This document shows, piece by piece, positions 12,666 to 26,800 of a stretch of DNA of 64,000 nt (the stretch's first letter is position 1; each line of letters starts with the position of its first letter). The notes under the pieces are model-generated. The model did no database searches. It was not told the origin of the DNA and saw nothing but the letters and a program-made list of their open reading frames with translations. The DNA is from Paracentrotus lividus (Eukaryota; Echinodermata; Echinoidea; Camarodonta; Echinidae). The stretch is from NCBI GenBank assembly GCA_940671915.1, contig CALNVZ010003434.1, positions 22,584,269-22,648,268 on the forward strand, in the 5' to 3' direction. A program made the position numbers and the translations under genes.

Positions 12666-15600
12666 ATTATCATTATTTATTCGGCTTTTCAAAGGACATG
12701 GGTTTCTGACCATTATTGGTTATGGTTGGATTTGTGCCCAAGTAGGGTACCATAGGTACTGGTATATGTGCATGAATAGTGTACCTCTCTGATATTTGTT
12801 GTCCTTATCAATTATCCCGTCTCTGTGGAAAATAGTCCACCTCTATGTTTCGTGAGTGACACGGCATCCAAAACGTAAGTGACACGACCAGTGCAAAAAT
12901 GCAACAATTCAAGTAAATAACCTGATCCAAATTACATGTGTGTATAGGCTATGCCATCTTAGAGCAGTCCATGAGTAGTATTAGGCAAAACAAATCTCAA
13001 TGGGCTTGTTTTGAACACAATAATTTGGAGGAAGGTTGTTTTATACACTTATTGAATACCTTCTGTGAAATAACAACACCGATCCCGATACATGTTACTA
13101 TTTTTTCATCGATAAATATCAACAATTTTAGAATTATGTTTAGGCCTCCAACAATGGTAAAATCCAACAATTCTATTTAAGGAATTGACACCAGATATTA
13201 TCATAAATATTATCGACACATTTTGTGAGAACATTAGCACTATTCGTCGTGTCATGGACGAGTGAGCACACTTTAAAGGTGAATTTTGTGACCTTTATAA
13301 TGACAATTTTGCTCTAAATGCTCCAAATTTTATTGTCCGAAACAAAGATGGCCGGATATTTGTTTTGCCCCTTTTCTCGTGGGCCCGGCAGCCGCTGAGC
13401 AGCGCCAGAAGGATGTTGCTCTATCCCCCTCTTGTTGAACGCTAAACAGGGAAGCAGCAACTACCATTTTTTAACGTCTTTTGGTATGACGCGGTCGAGG
13501 ATCGAACCCTCACCTCCAGATTATGAGGCGGACGCTCTATCCACTGAGCCAAGACATCGGTTTCTCCTTTAACGCGTGTTTATTAATTCATTACGGAATG
13601 GTTTTTTTAGGTCGATGAGTGTAAAAATATAACCGCAAAACGATATTACCCAACATCTTGTTGCTAAAATGTTCCAGCATGTTGATTTGGGGTTCATTTG
13701 CCTCGAGATTGTACACAATGTCAATGGAGAGGAAATCAAAATTTTAACAAAATTGAAATTCGGCTTAATGTCATTGATGAATTTTGTTAATTCAACTGAG
13801 AGGTTTTTTTTTTCCACAAAACTTGGCACACACCTTCAGGGTGGTACTAACTAACAGGAACAAACGCTAAATTGATAATCTGATAAGGCACGGAGTGGGG
13901 CCAAGGCTCTGAAATTTCTTCTTATTTGCATATTTTTCTAATAAAAGAATAAAAAACTGGAATTTTCATGAAACTCAAATCAAATGAACTATCCAAAAAA
14001 AAGTCTGTGACAATCATCCAAAGTAAGCAATTGAATTTTAGTCCACAAACGAAACAAAAACGGGTTTTCACATATCACATGTTCACTGAAGCGTGAATTT
14101 TTAATAAAATGCCATAGCATCATTTGGAGAAAAAACAATTTGACACAAAATTAACAAAAATATATTGATAAAATGATTTAATTGCACAAAATGGAACAAT
14201 AATTACCTAAGAATTTTAAAAATATAATTTTTTGTTGTTGTAATTAAGTGTTCCTTCAACCATAATTTGATAGATATTGCTTAAAAAGACTCTTCCAGTT
14301 AGCATATTCCGTCATAATCAATCATTTTTAAAAGTAAAAATGTGTAAAAATGCAGTTTTTGCAGATTTTACCTCATGTTCATCCAACCGTGAAATTTAAT
14401 TCAAAAGTCGTTTGATGTGTTAGAAATTAAGTACAACAACCCTTCTGAACATATTTCTTATTGAAAAGTTTGAATATTTGTTGCAATATTATCGAATCAA
14501 CGTTATGATACTAAACTTGTGACTTTCGAAAGTGACATTTTTGCCTTTTGACTGTGCTCATTGACTTAAATAATTGATTGTAAATAAGCCTTTGCGTTGA
14601 TTTCAGATCCTAATTTGCATTTTCAAAGGCACAGCGCCACATTAAGATTTCAGCTAACTGTCCACTTTAGTTTGAAAATGACGTATTATTTTTAGTCAGT
14701 AGTGATTATATATCCTTTTCTTTCAAGTGGTGCAGACAACGGACATTGTCCTCTTATAATTCATAATGTGAACAGACAGGTGATTGCTTAATAAAATCAA
14801 AAACTCAAACTCAAACATTGCCAAAAACTGACAAAACATAAAAGATCTTCCTGTGTAATGTAATTTTTGGTGTCTCGTCGTTTTTTGTTTTTTTTTGTTT
14901 TTTTTTCACGGAAAGAACAAACATGTTTGGTCCTTATAATCCCTTGATTTTTTGTGTTTTGTTTTGTACTTCACTTTCTTAATACGTACCCCACAGCTTT
15001 CGACATTGAATATCTCCCAGGTAGTACGGACTTAACTTATGGAATACCCATTGTCTACTATGGGCGGGCAAGGGGTACCTTTTGCCCGGACAACTGGAAT
15101 ATGGCCGCTGCTCATTTGTTCTGCAAACTTATGCAAGGATGGTATTATGTAGGAGATTACAAAGGTGTCTTACGTATAGGCTTCAGCGAATCAGCACCCG
15201 AGGACCCACCGAACGTGATTGTAAACACAATCAATTGCATAGGAGATGAAGAGCAGATCTCAGATTGTCCTGAAGTTGAATGGGCTTACGCAGGAGACTG
15301 TGATCTTAATATTTACCCCATGGTCCAATGTCAGTGGACCGATAAAGGTAAATATACGTGACGATGGAGTAGCAGTGGGGAAGAAGGGGGGGGGTGCTCG
15401 ATGTTAATGTTGTACCCATGATGTTCATAGAAATACCGGAGTGTCTTTTTTTCATGCAAATCTGGGGTCGCCTTTTCAGTGTTTTCAGGCCTTATGCGGC
15501 GGTCACAACTCGTCGTAGGCTACGGGGCACGTGCCATCAACGTAGCCTGCGTTGCATGCAGGCCAATTTCTGCGACTCCTACGGGTTTAAAATTGGTTGC

Positions 15601-18600
15601 AGGACAGGTACCTTCGTCGTGCCTGCTAAGTACGTCGTTTGTACCTGCACGTACGTTCGTCTTGCAATTTCTCTGCAAATGTGATGACGTCACTTGCAGG
15701 AAAAAACGTACGGAGAAGGTGCAGGCACTGTGCAATCGTCGTGCGTGCAAGGTGCGTGCTCGTACAACGATTGCAAGATGATTGTACGTGGCAGGAGAAA
15801 ACTTTTCTTTTGTTTTTTAATATGAATATTTATGAATGTATACTCGGGGTCATGTAGGTCACTCTCATGGAAGATTAAATTGCATTTTAAAAAAGATACC
15901 ACATACTGCAGGGGTCCTGAGTTCTCCCCTTGACTGTCTTGTTGGTTGGCTGATACTGTGAACTCCAATGTTTGAGGGGGCATGTGGTATATTGTAGCCC
16001 TTCTCCTTTGTCCTCCAGAATTCGTTTTGAGAACATTCCGGATACATTTCAAATCTTCAAATAACAATCCTTTTATATATTTTAGCCACTCTTGGGCGCT
16101 TTGCCAATTTTTAAAGTTCAGTTAGTTTTTAGGAATAAAGGGTCACTTACTAACTGGATTTGGGTATCAGCCTTTGACATCCCGTTGTTTGTGGGGTGGG
16201 GTCTTCATTACATTGGAGCCTTACAAGGGCATCCTCCGGACTATCGGTTTGGACTCAGCCATGTTACTCCCTCATCCTTGTAGAGGCTGCGATATTATAA
16301 GACCCTTTCCTCCTGCTACCTGATTGTGCTATAAATAATCTTTTTCAGTTCATCCTCAGATCACGACTTTTTAATTTTCAGGCTCGCCCTGTGTGCTCGA
16401 ATGCTTAACATGTTTAAGTTAATTATTTTTTATTAATAGGGAACCAGAGGGTTCCTTACTTTATCTTTGTTGGGGCTCAGCTATATTTCGGGCAGAGGAA
16501 TCTTCTATATCCTTGAGCCTTCTTGCTCCCAAATTTGTTATCAAGTTATAAAAGGAATATATTTTATAAAATTATTTGCTCGGCTCTACGAGCTCGCACG
16601 ATTTTAATGTCTAAGCAGTCCCAAACTATCTCGTATTTTGGCGTTAGCAATAGTCCCGGTGCGGATCAAGGGGGCTCAGTGAATTTTTTTCTTTTCTATT
16701 CATACCCCATCACAAGAAAGTAGGTATCATGGGGATTCGAATCGAAGACCTTCCTGATTGTTAGACTGGTACTCTACCGAACTGATGCTATGGCAATCCT
16801 AATGTTGGTGTTCAGCCTAGGAATCCAATGGAATCCCACCTCCTTGCTCATTTTGAGGAGCGGGCATGCGCACAAGATGATACAATTATTTATAAACCAA
16901 GTTCTTGTCTTTCTTTTCGAGTTACATGCAAGAACGGGCGGATTCAAGGATAAAGAAAATACTGGGCTCATCCCAAAATTTGGAAAATTAGGGGACGCAG
17001 CCGAAAAATTTCAAATTTAACATTGTACAGTCAATGAGTGTTTTAAAAATTATAGGGGTCGCGTCCCCTGGCCCGCCTGACTGCCACTGGCGGCTAGCAT
17101 CTTAATGAAAGAAATAGTGTCCACGTCCCTGTTATTTTATGTGAAATTTCAAAGCAGGCGATGAGTGTAGGGCGGCAAATACCATTTGTACAAAACAAAA
17201 CCTGCGATTTTAGTAAACATTATTTGTAAAAGTACTCCAGTTCAAAACTTTTTATTTATTTTTGAATTATCCATGCATTTAGAGTGACAGACGTTGATAT
17301 TAAAGAATATTTTTTTAAAAACGTTATCAAATATATTTTTGTCGCCATCTTTTGTGAAAGTAACGTTACATCTGATAAAAAGGACTAAATTGGGGTATAT
17401 TTTTACTTTAAAAGGTTGGAATAGCCATCTAAATGGTATGTGACAATTGTTCTTCATTTTATTCCAATGTTTAATACCATTTCAACTAATTTTTTTGACA
17501 TCCTAACTTGAAATAAAAATAAAAACGCCACATTTTTCTCAATTTTATACTTAACTGCCCTTCATTTTTCACAGTTCTTTTGTCATTTGGGACCCCTAAA
17601 CTGTGAAGAAAGTAAATTTTGATGATGCAATATTATTCCGTATGAATTTTTTTTGAAATTCTGGACAACTTAACAGTGAAATTGGCGGAATAATTTTGAA
17701 TTAGGGAGGAAGACACAAAATTCATATATTAGGCCAAAATGGCGCCCCAAAAGGGCCCAATAAGAAATGATGGAGGGATCTGAAAATTTGAACCCCATCA
17801 TTTTTGGTTGAGCGGGACCCTCTAGAAGCCAAATCCATCCAAATATCACTTTGGGCAGTTTAGTCCTACGGAATGACATAACGAACCCCACTATTACATG
17901 CATGCAGAAAATTCACATTATTACAACACTATATTTGAGGCCTGAGGTATAATATTAATTTCAATTTTTCCCCCCCCCCATGCAAAATTGGCCTAATATT
18001 TTTGTTCTCATTCTCTTTCCTTCAAATTCGACACAGGACTATTTGTTATTTTGTTGCAAGTTACATAATCATAGTGGCAACCATAATTCAATGAAGTCTG
18101 AAACTTGCCTGCGACGCAAGATGAAGGCACTTGTGACGCGTGTTGAAGGCAAGACGACTGTAGGTCTTGCGTCTGTCTTGCCCACTTCGTACGTCCACTG
18201 CACATTGCCTGTGCAATGATTGTGCATCAAACGTGCGTTAATTTTAACATCAAACCCCCACCAGAATCGCACGATTGACATTCAAGCACTTGCCATGCAG
18301 GCACGTTGGAGGTGCGTGCGATGTGCCTGCATCGTGCAATGCAGTCGATCGTAGAATCCAATCGCAATTTATTGGACATGTCGAATAATCTTCTAAGAGT
18401 TGTACCATCGACGTGCGTGTCTGAAAAATCGTGCAAACGCTGCACGAATTTTCTACGGAATCCGTCGTAGGGAGTTGCACGTCGATGGTACGGCGAGTTG
18501 TGACCGCCGCATTATTTGGGATTAAGGATTTTTTTTCTCTCCTTATCAGAACCACAATAAACCTCCCCGGTCATTATTTGTCTTTATTTTATAATTTTCT

Positions 18601-21600
18601 TTAACTTATTTTTTCTAACAATAAGTCGACTGGGTATTTTCTTGCATGGTTAATAAGGTATCATACCAAAAGATAAAGCCGCTGCCCTCTGCGTGAACGC
18701 CGCACAGCGGGATTATAGGCAGGATATACCGTTCCCCTATTATTCTTCCATTGACTTAATTGGAGGGGATTAGTACATCCGGTATAAAGCGCCGCTGTGC
18801 GGCGTTAACGCAGAAGGCCGCGGCTTTTTTTTTTGGTAAGGCACCTAAAGAGTTATTTGTAACATAACCTAGTTCATGTTTAAGGTCATGTGTCACATGT
18901 TGGGGTATAGTAAAAGGGTGGAGGCGTTACATTTTGGAGGAAAAATTATCACATTTTTTTTACATAGCATGAAAATGATGTACAGTCATGAGCTGTGCAA
19001 TCACTCATATTGTAGATAATTTATCAGGCTACATGTCTGTGACGTTTCAGCTTTGTTATACTCATAGTTTTAATGCAAATATAATTTGAGTGGACAAGGG
19101 TAAGAGTTGGAGGATCCTACGGTGGAGGCACGGTTAAAGCATAGGGAATTCCCATTTGTGTTACTTTCTTATTCTTTGTTGCGTGCGTTATATCTTTGGA
19201 GCCAATTGGTCTTATGTGTTGTGTGATATATTATTCTCTTTGGAATTTACCTGGTTTTAGATAGATAGATAAAAAGCCGATTTTTCAAAATTCATTTGAT
19301 CTATTAATTAATTCATTAAAATGTACTTAATGCACACATCCTCATAGACACTGCATCGCAGGCATAAAAAATTGCCACATGCAATTTAATAACAATTGTG
19401 ATTTTTCGCCATTTTCTTGGCATGCATGTAGATACACAAAGTGAAAACATATTCCTAGCAATAAACTTTGTTTGAGTTGTAATCCAAGTGTAAAAGACAG
19501 GATTTCTGCCCTTTTTGCACTCTTTTTACTCCTAATTTGACACCTTGTAGCGCGATTAGATAAAATAATTTTGTATTACAAATTTATATCTTTTTAGAAG
19601 CACAGGGTCTTATTGACACAATCCAAGATGATTCATTTCATTTGAAGCAAATATTAAGAAATTATGCGCCAGTAAAATTGTGAAGTTTTTAAAAACCATT
19701 TTTTCCTGTAACACCCTGTATAGCATTTATGACACACCCTATACAGGCACAAAAATAGGTTAATCATCTTCCTTTCAATCTCTGCTTTCAGTATACTTTT
19801 AAACATGTCTGACTTACTATTAAGAAACTCCAGATGTTTGATTGTGACAATGTACATTTCTCCAAATTTTTTAACATGTAACGCATTTTCTACCCAACTA
19901 ATGACATTTGGCCTTAAAGGGGAGGCTCACCACCACATTACGCTCTCTGAATTACAGTTAAATCTTAGTCTTAAAGATGTTTTGTTGGATAAAATATTGC
20001 CATTAAAAACACATTACTTCCAAGAGGGAGACAATATATTTTCTAGTTTTATCTCGATTTAGAGATCGCTAATCGATTAACGATTGACTGCAAAAGATCT
20101 AAAATATTTCTTTACTCCAAACTACAGATGTCTACTTAGAGTGGGAAAATTATCGCGAATACGGTCGAATAGGTGTATTTGTTAATGGCGGAACCTCACG
20201 GTCAATCTGCAATCGGACCTGGACTCAAGAAGCTGCAGATGTAGTGTGTCGAGAGCTGGGATTCGAGCGGGGTGCGAAAAGATCCGTCACCATCGGAGGA
20301 GGATTCAGAGACAGTGTATTCGACAACATCCACTGCAATGGGAGTGAAGAAAGCTTTGATGACTGTCGGAGTGAGATAGTTGAAATAAGCCCTGAATGCG
20401 ATCACAGTCACGATGTAGGTGTTGAATGTTTCGGTAAGCAAAACGCGATTGTTAAAGAGATGGCAAATTTATAAGGGCTGAGAAAATATCCAGGAATTGT
20501 TTCACACAATGTGTCTATAAGAAATGTTGCCTCATTGTACAATAAATCTTCATTTCTGTTCTACTGTACTGTGTTACAGCAATTAGTGACAGGTCAAGTT
20601 CAAATGATGAAGACTTGACGAGTTTGATCTTAGTGACCCCAATGAAACGCATAGGCAGTTCATTTTGTAAAACGCGAGTGGTGTTCTTTTGTGTACGAAC
20701 CGTAGTATGCAAACACTGCTCATCTTGTTCAAGGTTTTACTAAGGATAAAACCTGGAGGCATGGTGCAGAATCTAGTTTGAGTAAATCACAATTTCTTAA
20801 TGCGAAGACTACATGTGCCTATATAAATGATATAGCTGTTGACTGTTATGAAATAAAATTGACTTGTGTAGGTTGACCGAATGAATACGAACACTTCGTA
20901 AAACTGCCTTTTTAATTACAACATTCTCCTCTTTTTGCGTATTAAACCAGGGACGTGAGAGGGAGAAAAGTCAGATAGTAAAATGTTGTAAACTTTTTTT
21001 TGGTGTTTTGATTGTGCTCCGTCAATAACAAGTGAAACGGAATCTTTTTTTGCTCAGAACAGTCAAGTTTAGATGGAACCAACTGTCGTAAGGAATAATT
21101 CAGGCGAATGATTATAAGCCGATTTATTTATGTTTTTAGGAATGTTGTAATATTTATCGCATGCCTTCTCCCATTCTCGCCTTCAGCAAACGATGACACC
21201 TTGATCCGCCTCTTGAGTGGTGGTGGAACCGCTGAGGGCGTGGTAAAATATCGAGTACAGGATCGATGGGCTTTCATGTGTGATGCCACATGGACAAACA
21301 CGGAAGCTGCTGTAGCTTGTAGAATGATGGGGTATGAGAACGGTACAGCTACCCAAGTGGTTGAGCTAGGACCAGAGAATTTCACTGATGTCTTCCAGTG
21401 GGATATCCAGTGCAATGGTGACGAAGGGAGAATAGAAGACTGCAGTGTGACGAAGACGGAAAACCCGACTACATGTGCCCCAGAAAATATAGTTCAGGTC
21501 TCATGCAGACCAGACACAGGTAAACATATTTCTTTTGGAAGCAATGACTTCATTGAATGTAATTTCTCTTTTCGATTTTGTAAAATTCTGGTTTTAAGCA

Positions 21601-23842
21601 CCAAAGCTCTTATTATTGACAATAAATATCATGAAAAAGATAATGATGTTATGAAAAGATTGGATGATATATGCGTGGGAATGATGAACACTTTTATATC
21701 TAAATGTTTAACCATGAAAATAAATAAATGAAAGCACAAGATAAAACAAAACGAACATAATTTCTCTAATTTTTGTTTTTTTAGTCTGTTCAAATAATTC
21801 CAGAACATTCTTGTCCAAGAATGATAGATTCTGTTTTCTGTGATTATTTAAAGTGCCGGAAACCATGCGATTGGTTGGTAGTGACGAGCCAGAACAAGGA
21901 CGATTAGAGTACTATACCGGTGACGAGTGGGTTTCAGTCTGGGTGAATAGAACCTGGGAAACTGCTTCCACCGACATCTGGGATGAGTTCTGTAAAACTA
22001 TGGGGTATGAAAAACAGCTATACCATTATTACAACGACAACGGGCAGATGCCATTTGAGCAAGACACTGAAGGTGCGAGACGAATTTGCGATGAGCAATG
22101 TTACACGCTTCCCAGTGATTCTGTGTCCAACTACATGCCGCTTGGACTCGTCTGTAAACCGTTCGGTATGTATAACACCCAAACGCAATTTTGATACAAT
22201 TGCACTTGGATTGAGTACCTGTCCAAATATGAACTTTCTAGCCATTTTAAATTTCTCATTGGCAAATGGTTACTGTCATCGCAAAGTATAGTCTCCTTTT
22301 TGCCCCACTGTACAGTGGTAGATCTAGATGCGGGCACAAGAAGTGTGTGTCTATAGCTTAAGATTAATAGTGCGTTCCAGAAAAAAGTAAACCCAACTTT
22401 GAGAGCCTCATATTAAAATTTTATAGCTTATATGATCTTGATATTTATTTCATAATAAAGAGTCACTCCTTTTCTATGCAATTATACCAAACTTATACAT
22501 GTGTTGTGAGGATTAACTGAGCACTTCGGCTTTAAAAAACAAGCGTAAAAAATTAGCCTGTACCAAGTTTGGGTAAAAGCAGCCCTTGAATTTCAATGTC
22601 CCAAGTAATCTATTGTCCCTTAAGGTGACGTCACACTGTCCAAGAGTTGAGCAAAGATGGACACACGAAATGTGAAATGTTAAGGTTCGCACGAAGCCAG
22701 CCCCGAATTTGGTCAATAGCGAATGTCAATGTCTACAGAAGGTTACACAACGGGACTCGAACAACACACGAAGGGCACATGATTGGCCCGATGATTAAAC
22801 CCGCGTCACAATGTCCAGAAGTTGAGCAAGTATGGACACACGATCATGGAAAATTTAAAATTCTCCCGTGATCACAAAAGCGTCGAGCCATTTGTGTACC
22901 CTTCCTGTGTTGTTCGAGTGCCATCGTGTAACCTTTTGCAGATATCATTTTCATTTTGGCTATTATTTAGCTGTTTACCAAAGTTAGGGCTGACTTCGCG
23001 CGAACCCTAACATTTCACCATTCGTGTGTCCTTCTTTGCTCAACTTCGGGACAGTGTGACGCCACCTTTATGAATGGACTTCGGAAGGCTGACCTCACAC
23101 AAAGAGTAAATGATCAGAAAGCCAGGGTTGCTTCTGATAAAACTTGGTACAATTTGTTTTAACCAACCTTTTTTAGAACTCAAGTGCTCAGTCATCCAAG
23201 ACAATACAGGTATGTCATGATACAAAAAATTAATGACACATGAGTAATACAATTTTAATATTTTAATAAAGTTGGGTTTACTTTAATCTTGGACGCCGCT
23301 GCGGTAAAATTAGTAACACATGAGAGCAATTGAAATGTCAATTCTATGTTGTAGGATCTTTTTTACAACATGGCATCGATTGTATGTTTTAGATGCGACA
23401 ATAAAATGTGTGCTTATGACATAAAAGAGGAATTTTATAGTGTAGGTCAATTTCATATGAGACATATTTTTCCGGACACTTAATAGCCAATCGACACTCA
23501 TTGATTCCTGGATTGTATATTCAGAAACAAGCAATTGCACATTATGATTACACGGTCGTACCCGCCTTGTATGGCTTATAGCTCCTGCGAATTTTTTCGT
23601 TTTTCTATGGCTGAACTCAAAGTACTGCTACCTTGCTCGAATCTCTCAAAATTTTGTGGAAAAAAAATCAGACCAGTCGCAGAGATTTGAACATGTCAAT
23701 AGGAAAAGGTTTTTTCACTTATCTTTAATTTTTATTTTGATTGAACATGTAGAGCCATTAACGTTTCCTTAGTTTTCCCATTTACATACTTCGGAGTTGG
23801 GTAATAGGGCTACTAAAACTGTAAGGTTTGTCGAGTGCTAAA

Positions 23843-23896
<54 letters not shown>

Positions 23897-26800
23897 AAAC
23901 AAATAAACATAAATAGGGTACATGCAGGTAATGCCCCCTAAGCTCATTTGCCCAATTTGCATAAAATTACAAAAGGACACACAGTCTAATCTTTGTTTAT
24001 ATGAATCAATAACTACTGCCCTAACTTTCACTGTGAAGAAAAAAAATTATCACCAACCCCCCCCCCCTGTCTGCAATATTCAAATGTTGACGTCATCACC
24101 CAAGTGCCTATATTACCTGCATGTGCAGGTAATATGGGCACATGTATTTAATGTATTTGAAGAAAAAAAACTACAATGACTCTTCTCTCTGGAATTTGCT
24201 TAAAATGTTGAAATCATTAACTTTCAGATATTATTTGAAGTTATAAGACCCTTCAGTATATACTTTGACTATATATTTCATTGTTTTGTATTTTGTATAT
24301 TATTTCTTTTTTTTAAATTTTATTTAAATATTATTTTCATTATACAAATCAATATAGGCCTACACTAAGTTATTTATATTGATTATATACTGTGAATATA
24401 CCCCCAAAAATGGTAGCAAAGAGACTGATGCCTCATCCCAATATTAAGTACCCGAATCAATTCCGCCATTTTGGACGGCCCATATTACCTGCACAGATGT
24501 TGCTATGTCAGGCAAGCATTCAATGCCACATAGCACCCCTTCACTACAACAAATTGACCTGTACACGCTAGTATGATCAAAATGAAACTATAAGCTTACT
24601 AAATATACAAACAATTGAGGTTATCCCCTCAAACACTCTTTCACCATCACATTCTATGAAACATCAAATTTTACATCAGGATAAAAAATTTCCGTAAGTT
24701 TTACCTACCTTGTTGGTTTTCAGCAATTTTCTCAGAGAAATGTCGGCATTAGGCTGGGTTCACATAGAGCTATACGGCTCGCCTATACGGCTCGTTTTTG
24801 CGAGGGCACGCGAATAGCTGAAATCGAACATGCCACATTCCCGTGTCAAGCAATACGATTTCAAAATACCGGTTCACATCGGGCGGCACTGCTCGAAAAG
24901 TGCGTATAGCTGCATTTCGTATAGTATACGGGAATCGCGCATGTTCGATTTTTTTCTGCGTATACCGCCCTTCATTTACAATTCGTGTGTTCAAATGATT
25001 TGAATTTCCCCTATTTTGATTTATTAACTATTTTTCTCCTCACATTAGCCTCCTCAGCGTCGGATGGGAAGAGGAAAGCCGAATTTTCTTCGTTTGAAAA
25101 TTCCATGACATCGGCGAAAAGTACGAAATAGGTCGCTATACTCGTATAGCGAATGCCGAATACCGAATTGCGAAAAGCAAATACCGTATATCGTATACTT
25201 CTATGTGAACCCAGCCTTAGATGCTCTCACGATGATAGATTTTCGTATACAGTTCATATGAACATCATTATGACGCTCACACCGGTCACCGGTCGACGGT
25301 CACGACATGATTTGCTTCAGGTGGCCCATATTACCTGCTGGCCCATATTACCTGTATGTACCCTATATTAAACCGTTATTAAAAATAAATGAATGCTATT
25401 TCTTATATTTTCCGAAGAAATTGTGGCCAACCATCCGATAAGACTGGTGGATCTTGAGACTGGTGAGATAAACCATGAAGCAGGTGCTGTAGAGATCTAC
25501 AACAACGGTGAATGGGGTAACATCTGCCAGTACGTATACTGGTATTCTGCCGAGGTATGCTTTCTTTAAATTTTATAGTGAGATTTTACAGAGAAACATA
25601 CATGTTTTGAGGGGAAAGTACATGAACCCTTCTTGCCAGCATAATTATTGTGTATACATAATCGACAATATGGGTTGAGACGTAATTGGGGGAATTGAGG
25701 TTTGCTATATATGAAGAGTTTCATTCCAAAAGGGAATAATTCCACTTTTATACTGTCTGAGAAAATGGCATTTGTTTACCCGATTTTGTACACGCATTTA
25801 TGGAACATAGAAATTACAAAATGCATTTTTCTTACAGTTGCAATCTATAATTAAGAAAACCCTTTTGTTCAAAGACGGGTACGTACATGAACAATGGCCT
25901 GATATCAGTAACTCAATTTTTGTTAAAAGTGGATTTATTCCCTTTTGGAATTAAAATCTTCATGTATAGGGCTTTACCGGCTCGTATCGGTTTTGAATAT
26001 CTTACTAAAACTTACACTGAACAATAAGAATTACAGACTTATCGATAACCATTTTGATGGTTATCAAGAGATTAGTAATGACCGAAGACAGAAATTCGTG
26101 AATGGTAAGCAAATCGACGCTCAGAGAGAGAGATAGATGGATTGCTTATAGGCAACAGATAGATAGGTTCAATCGATCGTAAGAATGATTGTTTCTCTTA
26201 ACGTTACAATGCAGTTTTGATAGCATAACTTTATTTTGTATTTCCCAAATACTTGTAGAAAGTGTGCTCAGAACTGGGCTATGAGGACACAAGTGATGCA
26301 GAAAATTTGTATGAGGATGTAAAGAATACGTCTAGGTTATGGTTTGATCTGTTCACCGGGTATGATGATGATTGTACCAAACTATATGGATGTCCTCACA
26401 CAGCTTGGGGACATTATTTCATGGACGGATGTCTTACGCTGGGTGTAAAATGTGTTCCTAACCCAGGTTAGATAAAGCGCTTTTTAATTTTTTTTTTCAA
26501 TCTTATTTCGTCAGAGAGTAAGATCCACGTACACGTCCTCATGCATTTACTGCATACGAAAAACTGTCAACCAGAGACATATCTCTTGATTTATTTCTTT
26601 TTTATTTTCTAATTTATAGACCTACAATATTTTGTAACGTTTGACGAATCTAATGTGCGCAATTCCTTTTTTTTTCATGTCTCAAGCTTTATCATAGTTA
26701 ACAAAATACGCACTGGTCTGAGTTCATTAGTCAAAATAACAAGCGCATGAGATAACTTTAGTAATTGTTTGAAGCCACGATCGCGCAGCGGAGTGGCTTT

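Larger units (their letters stand above)
7690..14580 (+). repeat. Second (clean) copy of the ~7 kb direct duplication
   Basis: This unit begins at ATGACGGATAGAATGG and ends at AATAATTGATTG, the same boundary words as the first unit. It keeps both SRCR exons open with good splice sites and continues without a break into the intron before SRCR exon 3. It should be taken as the reference version. Confidence 0.85.

Noticed and set aside
13477..13560. tRNA-Met gene on the minus strand
   Set aside because: A- and B-box and a CAT loop are present but acceptor and anticodon stems do not pair; a SINE head explains it better.
15394..15857. Several overlapping cysteine- and arginine-rich open frames
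   Set aside because: They coincide with the CpG-rich end of a TIR element on all frames and show no domain or splice link.
21108..21186. Signal peptide directly before SRCR 5 (a separate gene starting here)
   Set aside because: The hydrophobic run lies upstream of a good acceptor at 21186 and the exon fits the phase-1 chain; kept only as a weak alternative.
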